64,000 bases of DNA from JAOZHU01 sp964632845 (lineage in GTDB: Archaea > Thermoproteota > Bathyarchaeia > Bathyarchaeales > Bathycorpusculaceae): the NCBI GenBank assembly GCA_964632845.1, contig CAZWDU010000005.1, positions 62,001-126,000 of the forward strand. The letters run 5' to 3'. The notes beneath the pieces were generated by a model. The model was not told where the DNA came from, ran no database searches, and saw nothing but the letters and a program-made list of their open reading frames with translations. Numbering within the stretch: position 1 is the stretch's first letter; the number at the start of each line of letters is the position of its first letter. Position numbers and translations under genes: made by a program. Shown in pieces: positions 51,341-59,671 of the stretch.

Positions 51341-53428
51341 TCAATGCTTATCCGCCTTGTTTTTCGCTGGGCATTCTGGGTTGAGACACAGGTTCCAAGG
51401 ACGCTTGCCTCGCATCCAAACTCGCACGGTTGGTGAGCCACAGCTTTTGCAAACGTTGCCTGTGGGCTTCACGGAGCCTCTCTGCGGAAGGGGAAAAGCG
51501 GTTTTGCATTTGCCCTCAAAGTAGTTGGTGCAACCCACGAAGCGTTTGCCAGTTTTCCTCGAATACACGATAACCAGTTTCCCGTCGTGGCATGTGGGGC
51601 ACGCGCCAATTGTCTTTTCTTCCAGCGTGGATTTCTTTAACGCCTGAGTCAGTTCTGCGCCTATAGCTTGCTCTTTTTCTTTCAACTTCTCTGCGACAGG
51701 CTTCAAAATTTCAACCGCGTCTCGCAGAACGTTTTCTCTTGTTTCCTTTTCCTGCTGGATTTCACTCATTTTCTCTTCCAGCCTCCGCGTTAACTCTGGC
51801 GACACAACGGTAGGGCAGTACTTTTTCAGAACATCAACAACCTTAAAGCCCAAGTCAGTCACGACGATTCTTTCGTCATACACATACTTCCTGTCGTACA
51901 ACGTCTGTATGATTCCCGCTCTAGTGGCTTTTGTGCCTATTTCTTCTCTTTCCATTTTCTTAAGAAGGCTGCTTGGATTGTATCTCTGCGGTGGCTGCGT
52001 GAACTTGTCCTCTGAAAGCACTCGTTTAACGCTGACTGTTTGCCCTTCCTTCATCGGCGGTAATGCAGAATCCTCTGTGCGCACATAGGGCTTGTAGAAG
52101 CGAAGCCAACCTTCAACTAAAGTTTGCTTCCCTCTCACGTGGAACCGTTGTCCATTGATGCTGATGGCAACGTTCATGGTTTGCTGTAACGCTGGTTCCC
52201 AGAAAGTTGCCATAAACCGTCTAGCAACAAGGTTCCAAACATTTTTCTCCGCGCTGTTCAAGGCTCTTTCAGGCAGGTTTCCCGTAGGGTAAATCGCAGG
52301 ATGCGCTGGGTCTTTCGCTTTTCCCTCGTTAGGTTTCAGCTCTGACTTAGCAAGAAGTTCCGCTACAAACGCGTGATACTCGCGTGTTTTACTCAGTTTC
52401 TTCAGAATCGCTTCATAGCCAATTGCAGGCGGCAGTTTTTGGCTGCTGGTTCGTGGATACGAAATTAACGCGTCCAAATACAACCGCTGCGCGATTTTGG
52501 AAGTGCGCATTGGCGTATACCTGAAAAGCCTGTACGCCTCGCTTTGCAGGGAACCCAAGTCAAAGGGCGACGGAGGCATCTGCTGAAACTTTCTCGCGTC
52601 TATTTCTGATATTTCCCCGTTTTTTCCTTTACAAGCATTAACTACCGCGTCAGCTTCTTCTTTGACTTCGATTATTTTCTTTTCGTATTCCACATCAACA
52701 ACTGAGCCGCCTATTAGCAACGTGGCTTTTATACTCCAGTAGGGCGTGGGCACGAAACATTTTATGCTCCTTTCTCGTGCTGCGAGAAACCTGAGTGCGG
52801 GTCCCTGCACGCGTCCCGTGCTGAGCGTAGCGTATCGCCCACTGTAGTTTTTAGCTGCGGTTGTTAAGGCTCTGGATAGGTTTATGCCGTAAAGCCAGTC
52901 TACTTCATGCCTCGTCAACCCAGCCTCAATAAGGGCAAAATCCAAGCTTGGCAACGCATCAGCGTACGATTTTTCAATTTCCTCTTTTGTCAGCGTAGAA
53001 TATTTCATGCGTTTAGCAGTTTTTTCCTTGTTGCCGCAGGCGTATTTTAGTATGCAGTAGCCGATTATGCTGCCTTCAATGTCGTAGTCGCATGCGTCGA
53101 TGAATGCGTCTGCGTCCTTCGCTAGTTTCGTGATGGTCTCTAGCCAATTGCGGGTTCGTTTTGCTCCGCGTTTCGCCAAGTACAGCGGAACCCATTGGTA
53201 ACTGAAAACAGGATATTTTCCTCTTCCTTTCTTTTCGCCTGCAACCGTGTACAAATGTCCCAAAGCGGGAACGATAACCAAGTCTTTATCTCTCTTTGCC
53301 ACGTAATAGGGAACGCCGTTCGCCGCAACGCGTTTAGCTTTTCCCACCGCGTCTAGTGCTACGGCTATTCTGTTAGCGGCATCAGGCTTTTCAGTTATAA
53401 TTAGCGTGTACTTCTCCAAATGCTGCAA
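51341..53428 (-). CDS. topA: DNA topoisomerase I (type IA)
   Basis: 695 residues. The Toprim domain starts at TLIITEKPDAANRIAVALDA, with the DACDYDIEGSIIGYCIL acidic motif. The active-site Tyr is about 324 in ALISYPRTSSQ. The C-terminus has two zinc-ribbon segments (CPTCHDGKLVIVYSRKTGKR, CKSCGSPTVRVW ... CLNPEC). It relaxes negative supercoils and resolves single-strand knots. No reverse gyrase helicase part is attached. Confidence 0.95.
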   Translation of the reverse strand: MQHLEKYTLIITEKPDAANRIAVALDAVGKAKRVAANGVPYYVAKRDKDLVIVPALGHLYTVAGEKKGRGKYPVFSYQWVPLYLAKRGAKRTRNWLETITKLAKDADAFIDACDYDIEGSIIGYCILKYACGNKEKTAKRMKYSTLTKEEIEKSYADALPSLDFALIEAGLTRHEVDWLYGINLSRALTTAAKNYSGRYATLSTGRVQGPALRFLAARERSIKCFVPTPYWSIKATLLIGGSVVDVEYEKKIIEVKEEADAVVNACKGKNGEISEIDARKFQQMPPSPFDLGSLQSEAYRLFRYTPMRTSKIAQRLYLDALISYPRTSSQKLPPAIGYEAILKKLSKTREYHAFVAELLAKSELKPNEGKAKDPAHPAIYPTGNLPERALNSAEKNVWNLVARRFMATFWEPALQQTMNVAISINGQRFHVRGKQTLVEGWLRFYKPYVRTEDSALPPMKEGQTVSVKRVLSEDKFTQPPQRYNPSSLLKKMEREEIGTKATRAGIIQTLYDRKYVYDERIVVTDLGFKVVDVLKKYCPTVVSPELTRRLEEKMSEIQQEKETRENVLRDAVEILKPVAEKLKEKEQAIGAELTQALKKSTLEEKTIGACPTCHDGKLVIVYSRKTGKRFVGCTNYFEGKCKTAFPLPQRGSVKPTGNVCKSCGSPTVRVWMRGKRPWNLCLNPECPAKNKADKH

Positions 53429-53649
53429 GCCACACTCTTATGCATTGAAATTTGTTTCGCCCTCAAAAAGGTTTACTATACAACTGCGCTGCTGCACACC
53501 CTAACTACTGTTCGCGTGTACTCTTTGAGAACTTGCTGTCAAAAATGTTTATTAACAGTTTAGAGAATTGTTTTCCAACCCTTCTTTTTGAAAAGGGAGG
53601 ATTTCTAAGTCGCTATGAACAACGACAACGAGGCAAGAGGCAGAAAGCA

Positions 53650-54636
53650 ATGTTCGAGGAACTGGGACTAATAGGTAACGTGCTAATTCTCATTGTAGCG
53701 CTGGTTATTTTGGACAGGGCTAGCGACTTGTCAATTACACACTCTATTAATGTGGCAAGCTCAACAGGCTTGGGAAAAACAACAATAGGCTTTATCCTTG
53801 TTGCCTTTTCCACATCACTGCCAGAACTTTTTGTCGCCTTATTCGCAGTATTAGAACCAGAAAACGTAGGGGTGTCAATCGGAAACGTCTTAGGCTCAAA
53901 CATCGCAAACATATGTCTCATTCTCGGCTTATGTTTTCTTCTAATAGCTTTCAAATTTCCAAGCACTGCTCACTCTCTGCCTAAAATGGCGAAAGAAGAG
54001 CTAGGAAGCCTCCACTTCGGTCTTTTCGTAGCTTCAATTGTGCCCTTGGCACTACTCTATATGGGCTACGCAAGTCAATTAATCGGAGTCATACTCTTAG
54101 CGATTTTCGTGTTTTACATGTACCAGCTCGCCAAAACGAGAACCAGCGTAGAAGAAGTGTCTTCAGGCGCAGAAAAAAGTAAACTCCGCAAGTACATAGC
54201 ATTATCTGTTCTAGGTGCTGCCGGCGTTGTTATTTGCGCTTTCTTCATTGTTGAATCCGCATCTTACCTAGCCGCGAGCGTCGGCATTCCCAAAGTGGTC
54301 ATAGGTGCCACAATAGTTGCTTTCGGAACAAGCGTACCCGAATTGGCGACAAGCCTTGGCGCTATTAAGAAAGGGCATTTAGACATAGCGTTAGGCAACA
54401 TAGTCGGCAGCTGCTTCATAAACATCACGTGCATTCTCGGCGTAACCTTGATATCGTCAACTTTAAGCATTAACGTGAGTGCCTTTTCAAACGTAGCTAT
54501 TTTCTCGTTAATAGCTAATCTGCTCTTGTGGTATTTCCTGTCAAACGAGCGAGTAGGCTGGCGAGAAGGAGCAATTTTGCTGTTTCTGTACTCTGTGTTC
54601 CTCGTAAGTAGTTTCGGCGGAATACAATTTGCCTAG
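53650..54636 (+). CDS. Na+/Ca2+ exchanger-family cation antiporter
   Basis: 328 residues, ten to eleven helices, from ATG 53650. The two inverted alpha repeats read TIGFILVAFSTSLPELFVAL with SIGNVLGSNIANICLILGL, and VIGATIVAFGTSVPELATSL with ALGNIVGSCFINITCILG. These are the ion-binding motifs of the CaCA family. The open frame from 53452 contains no features and adds an improbable 66 residues. Ion specificity cannot be read directly. Confidence 0.88.
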   Translation: MFEELGLIGNVLILIVALVILDRASDLSITHSINVASSTGLGKTTIGFILVAFSTSLPELFVALFAVLEPENVGVSIGNVLGSNIANICLILGLCFLLIAFKFPSTAHSLPKMAKEELGSLHFGLFVASIVPLALLYMGYASQLIGVILLAIFVFYMYQLAKTRTSVEEVSSGAEKSKLRKYIALSVLGAAGVVICAFFIVESASYLAASVGIPKVVIGATIVAFGTSVPELATSLGAIKKGHLDIALGNIVGSCFINITCILGVTLISSTLSINVSAFSNVAIFSLIANLLLWYFLSNERVGWREGAILLFLYSVFLVSSFGGIQFA

Positions 54637-54783
54637 ACTACCGTGTAGCTGCCTATGGTTCTAAAACGGCTGACGCGCCTCTTGAATGTACAGTTCAATA
54701 AGTCAACAGGGTGCTTACGTTTTTTAGTAACCAATAAATACGTCAAGTTGCTACTTTTCTGTTATTTCGGGAAGTGAAATGTA

Positions 54784-54948
54784 GTGCCTCAACGGGTCAC
54801 TTGTCATGAATGTGGACACTTATTATATGAAGGTGCGGAGCTTAAACCTCCAGATGAAATTATCCAAAGACATGATGGAAAATGCCCAAAATGCGGTAAA
54901 AAACTGTCGTTGCTGCCCATTGATGTTGAAGTAAAACCCATGAAATAA
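54784..54948 (+). CDS. Small zinc-ribbon protein
   Basis: A 54-residue ORF from GTG 54784 with CHECGHLLYEGAELKPPDEI and CPKCGKKLSLL, giving C-x2-C ... C-x2-C, a zinc ribbon. It ends 30 bases before the methyltransferase gene. Too short for many ORF callers. Similar archaeal zinc ribbons exist; function unknown. Confidence 0.6.
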   Translation: MPQRVTCHECGHLLYEGAELKPPDEIIQRHDGKCPKCGKKLSLLPIDVEVKPMK

Positions 54949-54978
54949 ACGAGCCAACACGAAGCTTGGGAACGTCGG

Positions 54979-55650
54979 ATGGAAAACGCTCTCGCGAAAG
55001 AGACGCACTGGGAAAAAGCAGCGAAAACGCGCATGGGCAAATACTTGACACGGCTGGAAACAGATTTCATTTTCAACTCGATTGCCCCATCGCGCATGCA
55101 CATGATTATGGATGTAGGCGCGGAAACAGGCAGGTTTTCCTTGCTGGCAACAGACGCCAACGCGCTGACAATAGGCATAGACATAGCTTCTTACGGTCTG
55201 AAAAGACTGAAACTTAAGGCCAAAGATGCCAGCGTCATTCAAGCTGACGCAAGAAAAATCCCCTTGAAAGACGAAGTATTTGACGCGATTTTCATGATTG
55301 AAGTTTTGGATTACATACCTGAAGCAGAGGCGGCTTTAATGGAATGCCACCGAACTTTGAAGTCAACTGCTTCACTGGTTCTTTCCTTCGGCAACAAGTC
55401 CAGCTTGAAAGCAAATCTTAGACAGTTGCGGGGAAAATCTTATATGCATTCTTACGGCGTGGTTATGCGGTTCCTGTCCCAAACAGGCTTCACGGTGAAG
55501 CGGAAAATGGGATACAGCTGGTTGCCTGTTGGCAGAACCTCAGAAAGCCGTTTGGTGCCTTTTTTGGCTGTAATCGAAAAAATTTTTGGCTTGAGAAGAA
55601 TTCCACGTTTGAGCCCTTGGGTTATAGTGCATGCTGAAAAGTCCGCATAA
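54979..55650 (+). CDS. Class I SAM-dependent methyltransferase
   Basis: 223 residues. Motif I is IMDVGAETGRFSLLATDANA, motif II covers LTIGIDIASYGLKR, and motif IV is FDAIFMIEVLDYIPEAEAAL. This is the Methyltransf_11 type, which acts on small molecules or lipids. It lies directly before aglB, so a role in glycan or lipid-carrier modification is possible but unproven. Confidence 0.8.
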   Translation: MENALAKETHWEKAAKTRMGKYLTRLETDFIFNSIAPSRMHMIMDVGAETGRFSLLATDANALTIGIDIASYGLKRLKLKAKDASVIQADARKIPLKDEVFDAIFMIEVLDYIPEAEAALMECHRTLKSTASLVLSFGNKSSLKANLRQLRGKSYMHSYGVVMRFLSQTGFTVKRKMGYSWLPVGRTSESRLVPFLAVIEKIFGLRRIPRLSPWVIVHAEKSA

Positions 55651-55759
55651 TCTTTTGTTTTGTAGGCAGTATTTGACTTCTCGGAAAGCCATAAATAAAT
55701 GACCATTGTGATATAAACAATTATTAACCACAAAAATAGATAAGACCTCGTTAAACTGC

Positions 55760-58036
55760 ATGAAGAGATGGTTCGACTTGGGGATTAAAGATACGCTGTC
55801 AAAGAAAAACCTCGCCAATGGTCTCAAAGACTTTGGAAAATTGCGCCTCCAGATAAATCACGCGACTATTCTATCTATCTCAGCTTTGCTGCTAATAATT
55901 TTCATTGCCTTCACCATTCGCGTTCTGCCTATACGCTGGGAAATACCTTCAGGCACCGTACACCTAAACGAGTTTGACCCGTACTACCAATACATTATAA
56001 CAAATCGAATGGTGACAGATGGCCTGCTTTCACCTTATTATCCTACACCTTGGATAAACACGCAGCAATGGTATCCTGGTGGCTTAGATATGTCTAATTC
56101 TCTGCCTGCTTTGCCAATGACCACCGCTGTACTCTACAATATTGTCTCTTTCCTGGGTGTGAACATCGATTTAATGACGTTTGCCGCGTTCATACCCACA
56201 ATAATGGGCGCCCTCTGCTGTCTTGTAATTTATTTCATCGGCAAAGACTTTGGCGGAAAAACCGTTGGTTTGCTAGCGTCACTTTTCCTAGCTTTGTCGC
56301 CATCTTTCCTTCAAAGAACGGCTCTCGGCTTTTTCGACACAGAAGTTTGTGGTGTTCTAGGACTTTTACTGTTTATGTTAATGTTTCTGAGAGCAATCGA
56401 CCCAAAGAGGTCTGTGGTGTCGGCGCTTAAATACTCGCTTGGTGCCGCCGCAGGCTTAATTTTTTTCATCACAGGCTGGGGTGCCGCCTACTTCATAATG
56501 GATTTAGCGGTACTTTTTGTTTTCGTGCTACTTGTATTGAAAAGGTACAATCAACGGTTGCTGTTCTCTTATAGTATAATCTTCGGGGTAGCGCTTTTCG
56601 TTTCGGTAAATTTCCCCTACTTCACACTTAGCTATCTTACTGCAGGCGCAGTAGTGCCTATTGCAGGTATGTTTCTGTTGCTTTGCCTTGCAGAAGTTTT
56701 GCGTCATAATGTATCGGCAAGAACTAAACTTTTACTCGTTACAGCATCACTTGTCGCGTTAGTTGGCGCTTTCGTTGCCCTGTGGCAACTTGGTTATATG
56801 TCCAGTATCGCAGGGAAATTCCTCACAGTTATAGACCCATTCAACCGTTCGGCAATTCCCCTCATAGAATCCGTGGCTGAGCACAGAATTTCAGCATGGG
56901 GCAATCTCTATTATGAACTAGGCGCAGGGATACTGTTTTTCCTAACAGGTTTGTACTTTACACTAAGAAACCCCACTAACAAGAACGTGTTCCTGCTGCT
57001 CTTCGGTATAACATCACTGTACTTCGCAGCCTCTATGGTGCGTCTACTTGTTATCTTCGCGCCCGCCTTCAGTATTTTGGCAGCCCTAGGCATTATTGGT
57101 ATACTGAAACCCTTCTATACCTTACTAAGAGAAACCCCTAATATCACCGTAAAAGCAAAACGTGGTCTAGCGCGTGTAAGCAAGGAATACAGCGGAATTG
57201 CCGTATTTCTAATATTCATTCTCATAGTCACGAATATTGCTTTCACACCTCAGACCGGTGGCGTGCCTAGAGTATACAGCGGCGCCTACGCGCCAGTAAC
57301 GATTAGTTCCGCCAGTCTACCCATAGCCCCTAATGAACAATTGCCAGAGTGGCTAAACATGCTAAGTTGGACTCAGGATAATCTTGACTCCTCAACTGTC
57401 GTTTGCTCATGGTGGGATTACGGGTATTGGCTGAGCATACTTGGGAATGTTACAACTTTGGCTGATAACGCTACGGTAAATAACACGCAGATAGAAAACA
57501 TAGGTTTCGTCTTCATGGCTAATGAGACGCAATCATTAAAAATGCTGGAAAAATACAACGCTAAATACGTGCTCGTCTTCACAGTTCTACAAATATCCAG
57601 TAGCACAACGGGGTATTATACTGTTAGCTTTGCGGGTTTGGGCGACGAAGGAAAATGGATGTGGATGGCAAGAATCTCAGGGCAAGCCCGCGACAGGTTC
57701 ATACAAGAGGGCTTACTTGATGAAAACTCTGCGTGGACGGATGAAACAACTTTCTACAACACGACTGCTGCAGCATGGTATGATGACGCGAAGAACGCGA
57801 CAATATACAAACTGATGAGTTGGGCAAAGCAACGTTGGGCTGATGTGTCAGGCATGGACTACGTATTGCCCGACGAAACAGGCGTTGAACCTACATACTT
57901 TAAAGAAGCCTATTTCTCTGGCGAGGATTTGAGTATAACTGATGTCGCTACAACATATGGCGGTCTCATACCCATGGTGTGCTTGTACGAAATTGACTGG
58001 GAAGCATACTACAACGCTACAAGTCCTGCAACTTAA
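55760..58036 (+). CDS. aglB: Oligosaccharyltransferase AglB (STT3)
   Basis: 758 residues, with about 13 membrane helices followed by a soluble domain. The catalytic metal motif NEFDPYYQYI (about 70-79) and the second acidic motif FFDTEVCG sit in loops; WWDYG starts at residue 551 (CSWWDYGYWLSILGN). It transfers lipid-linked glycan to Asn in N-x-S/T outside the cell. The N-glycosylation sites in the beta-helix and Kelch proteins are likely targets. Confidence 0.94.
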   Translation: MKRWFDLGIKDTLSKKNLANGLKDFGKLRLQINHATILSISALLLIIFIAFTIRVLPIRWEIPSGTVHLNEFDPYYQYIITNRMVTDGLLSPYYPTPWINTQQWYPGGLDMSNSLPALPMTTAVLYNIVSFLGVNIDLMTFAAFIPTIMGALCCLVIYFIGKDFGGKTVGLLASLFLALSPSFLQRTALGFFDTEVCGVLGLLLFMLMFLRAIDPKRSVVSALKYSLGAAAGLIFFITGWGAAYFIMDLAVLFVFVLLVLKRYNQRLLFSYSIIFGVALFVSVNFPYFTLSYLTAGAVVPIAGMFLLLCLAEVLRHNVSARTKLLLVTASLVALVGAFVALWQLGYMSSIAGKFLTVIDPFNRSAIPLIESVAEHRISAWGNLYYELGAGILFFLTGLYFTLRNPTNKNVFLLLFGITSLYFAASMVRLLVIFAPAFSILAALGIIGILKPFYTLLRETPNITVKAKRGLARVSKEYSGIAVFLIFILIVTNIAFTPQTGGVPRVYSGAYAPVTISSASLPIAPNEQLPEWLNMLSWTQDNLDSSTVVCSWWDYGYWLSILGNVTTLADNATVNNTQIENIGFVFMANETQSLKMLEKYNAKYVLVFTVLQISSSTTGYYTVSFAGLGDEGKWMWMARISGQARDRFIQEGLLDENSAWTDETTFYNTTAAAWYDDAKNATIYKLMSWAKQRWADVSGMDYVLPDETGVEPTYFKEAYFSGEDLSITDVATTYGGLIPMVCLYEIDWEAYYNATSPAT

Positions 58037-58054
58037 CACTGAGGGAGCAGCAGC

Positions 58055-58918
58055 TTGTTTCCAAAAGTTCCAGACCAACACAAGACAGGTAAACCTCTGA
58101 TTTCAAACGGTCTAGGTGTAACCTACGTCTTGTTTACCACAGTTTACCTTTTCTTAGTGTACTTCTCAGGCATCCTCGAAACCGCAAACGGCGCTTCTGC
58201 CCCCTTGACTCTAGCAGTGTGCATCTTGTTCGGCGGCTTCATGGGTTTGCTGGATGACTGGATGGACCTGAAATGGCGTTACAAAGCGTTCATGCCCTTA
58301 ATAGCTGCTTTACCTCTTGTTTACTTAGCAATTGAGCATGAGTTGCGGACATCACTAACGTTGCCTTTCCTCGGTGTAATCGAATTCTCTGGCTACTACT
58401 ATTTCCTGATAATTCCGCTAATCGTTATGATAGTTACTAACACTGTGAACCAGCTAGGCGGCTTGAACGGTTTGGAAACAGTCTGTCCAGCCATAATCTT
58501 GATGGGGTTAATGGCGCTGTCGCCGCCAAACCTGATTTTAATGCTTGGACCCTTAATCTTCTGGCTAATTCTTGCAGGGTTTAACCTTCAAGGCAAAATT
58601 TTCGTCGGCAACTCAGGCTCATTCGCCATAGGCATGACTCTAGCGTCATTCGCGATAATCACAGACCTGAAATTACCCCTGCTGATTTCAATTCTACCCT
58701 ACGTTGTCAACTCTTCCTTGATACTGCTGACCATTTTCTTAGCCAAGAAACGAGCAAACGTTTCATTCGACGGAAAAAAACTCGAATCCGACCACAGAAG
58801 AAGCTTAGTTACGCTTATAACTTACCGTAGACCGCTCACTGAACGCCAAGTGGTTGCCATAATCTCGCTGCTTATCACGATGTTCACGTTAATCGCCGTA
58901 GCTACCGCGCTGCTCTAA
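58055..58918 (+). CDS. Sugar-1-phosphate transferase (MraY/WecA/GPT-like), short N-terminus
   Basis: 287 residues from TTG 58055, with about eight to nine helices. Motifs: VPDQHKTGKPLISNGLG, the metal-binding FMGLLDDWMDLKWRYKAF, NTVNQLGGLNGLETV and FVGNSGSFAIG. Such enzymes move a HexNAc-1-phosphate to dolichol phosphate, starting the glycan used by AglB. Family members usually have one helix before the HK-GKP segment. Here a TGA at 58040-58042 closes the frame, so that helix is absent. Translation is probably coupled to aglB, 18 bases upstream. Confidence 0.75.
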   Translation: MFPKVPDQHKTGKPLISNGLGVTYVLFTTVYLFLVYFSGILETANGASAPLTLAVCILFGGFMGLLDDWMDLKWRYKAFMPLIAALPLVYLAIEHELRTSLTLPFLGVIEFSGYYYFLIIPLIVMIVTNTVNQLGGLNGLETVCPAIILMGLMALSPPNLILMLGPLIFWLILAGFNLQGKIFVGNSGSFAIGMTLASFAIITDLKLPLLISILPYVVNSSLILLTIFLAKKRANVSFDGKKLESDHRRSLVTLITYRRPLTERQVVAIISLLITMFTLIAVATALL

Positions 58919-59045
58919 ACCCTTTTCACGTTTAGCTAACTCGACAACTACAGCTTTTTGATGTGCAGAAAACAAACGCTTTCAGGTTTACTGTTGCTGC
59001 ACTCAGCAAGTTTTAATAAGGCACTGTGCGTGCATTATGCTTGTT

Positions 59046-59113
59046 GGGCGGGTAGGTGGTTACCTCCACCCGTTCCGCCTGAATAAACCCCGGTGTAGGA
59101 GGTAAAAAACAGA
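59046..59113 (+). promoter_or_regulatory. Structured 5' leader of the QueT-like gene, riboswitch-like
   Basis: A hairpin: 59047-59051 GGCGG pairs with 59075-59079 CCGCC, and 59055-59059 GGTGG pairs with 59066-59070 CCACC, with loop TTACCT. The 59062-59067 ACCTCC segment is the exact complement of the SD GGAGGT at 59098-59103, so hairpin and SD pairing would exclude each other. A TATA-like box TTTTAATAA lies at about 59012-59020. Translational switching is inferred; it does not match a riboswitch consensus that I can confirm. Confidence 0.5.
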
Positions 59114-59671
59114 GTGAAGTTTGATAGTCGAGACTTGGCTTTAACTGCTGTGTTTGCAGCGCTGTACGTAATCGTAAACGTCGCTGAAACTTTCGTTGTC
59201 GGCAGCCCAATTTTCACGTATGGTCCTGTTCAACTGCGTTTAGCCGATTGCCTTATAGCTTTAGCTGCGTTGTTCGGTTGGCCGCTTGTCGGCGGCGTCA
59301 CCTTAGGCTGCGTGCTAACGAATGCCTACTATTTCCTCGGTGCCCCTGATGTGATTCTTGGTCCAATAGCTAATCTTGTCGCCGCTAGCATTGTTTTGTT
59401 CTTGAGGAAGCGACGATTAACTGCTTGCATTGTGGGCGCTTTGCCTATCGGTGTTATCGTTGGCGGTTACTTGTGGCTGTTCTTTCCGTTTTTGACGCCG
59501 CCTGAGGTTCTAAGCTTTCTTCCTGCGTGGGCTGCCATGATTGTCAGCTTGACCATTAGCAGTTTAATTGCTGTGGCTGTCATCGGATACGCGTTGTTGC
59601 TGGTGCTAAGCCGTAAAGGAATTATAGAGCCGTTGAAGTCTCGCGGATTGAAAGTTGTTGAAGAAAAATAG
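59114..59671 (+). CDS. QueT-family transporter (queuosine precursor type)
   Basis: A 185-residue membrane protein with about five to six helices. It begins LALTAVFAALYVIVNVAETF and has the QueT-type VQLRLADCLIALAALFGWPL and GVTLGCVLTNAYYFLGAPDV. QueT proteins are ECF-like substrate-binding components; members in bacteria are often under preQ1 riboswitches. In archaea the natural substrate might be a deazapurine for archaeosine. The start is GTG 59114, 10 bases after GGAGGT. Confidence 0.75.
   Translation: MKFDSRDLALTAVFAALYVIVNVAETFVVGSPIFTYGPVQLRLADCLIALAALFGWPLVGGVTLGCVLTNAYYFLGAPDVILGPIANLVAASIVLFLRKRRLTACIVGALPIGVIVGGYLWLFFPFLTPPEVLSFLPAWAAMIVSLTISSLIAVAVIGYALLLVLSRKGIIEPLKSRGLKVVEEK

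Noticed and set aside
53452..53649. Extra 66 residues at the start of the cation exchanger
   Set aside because: The first membrane repeat begins right after ATG 53650, and family length fits the short form.
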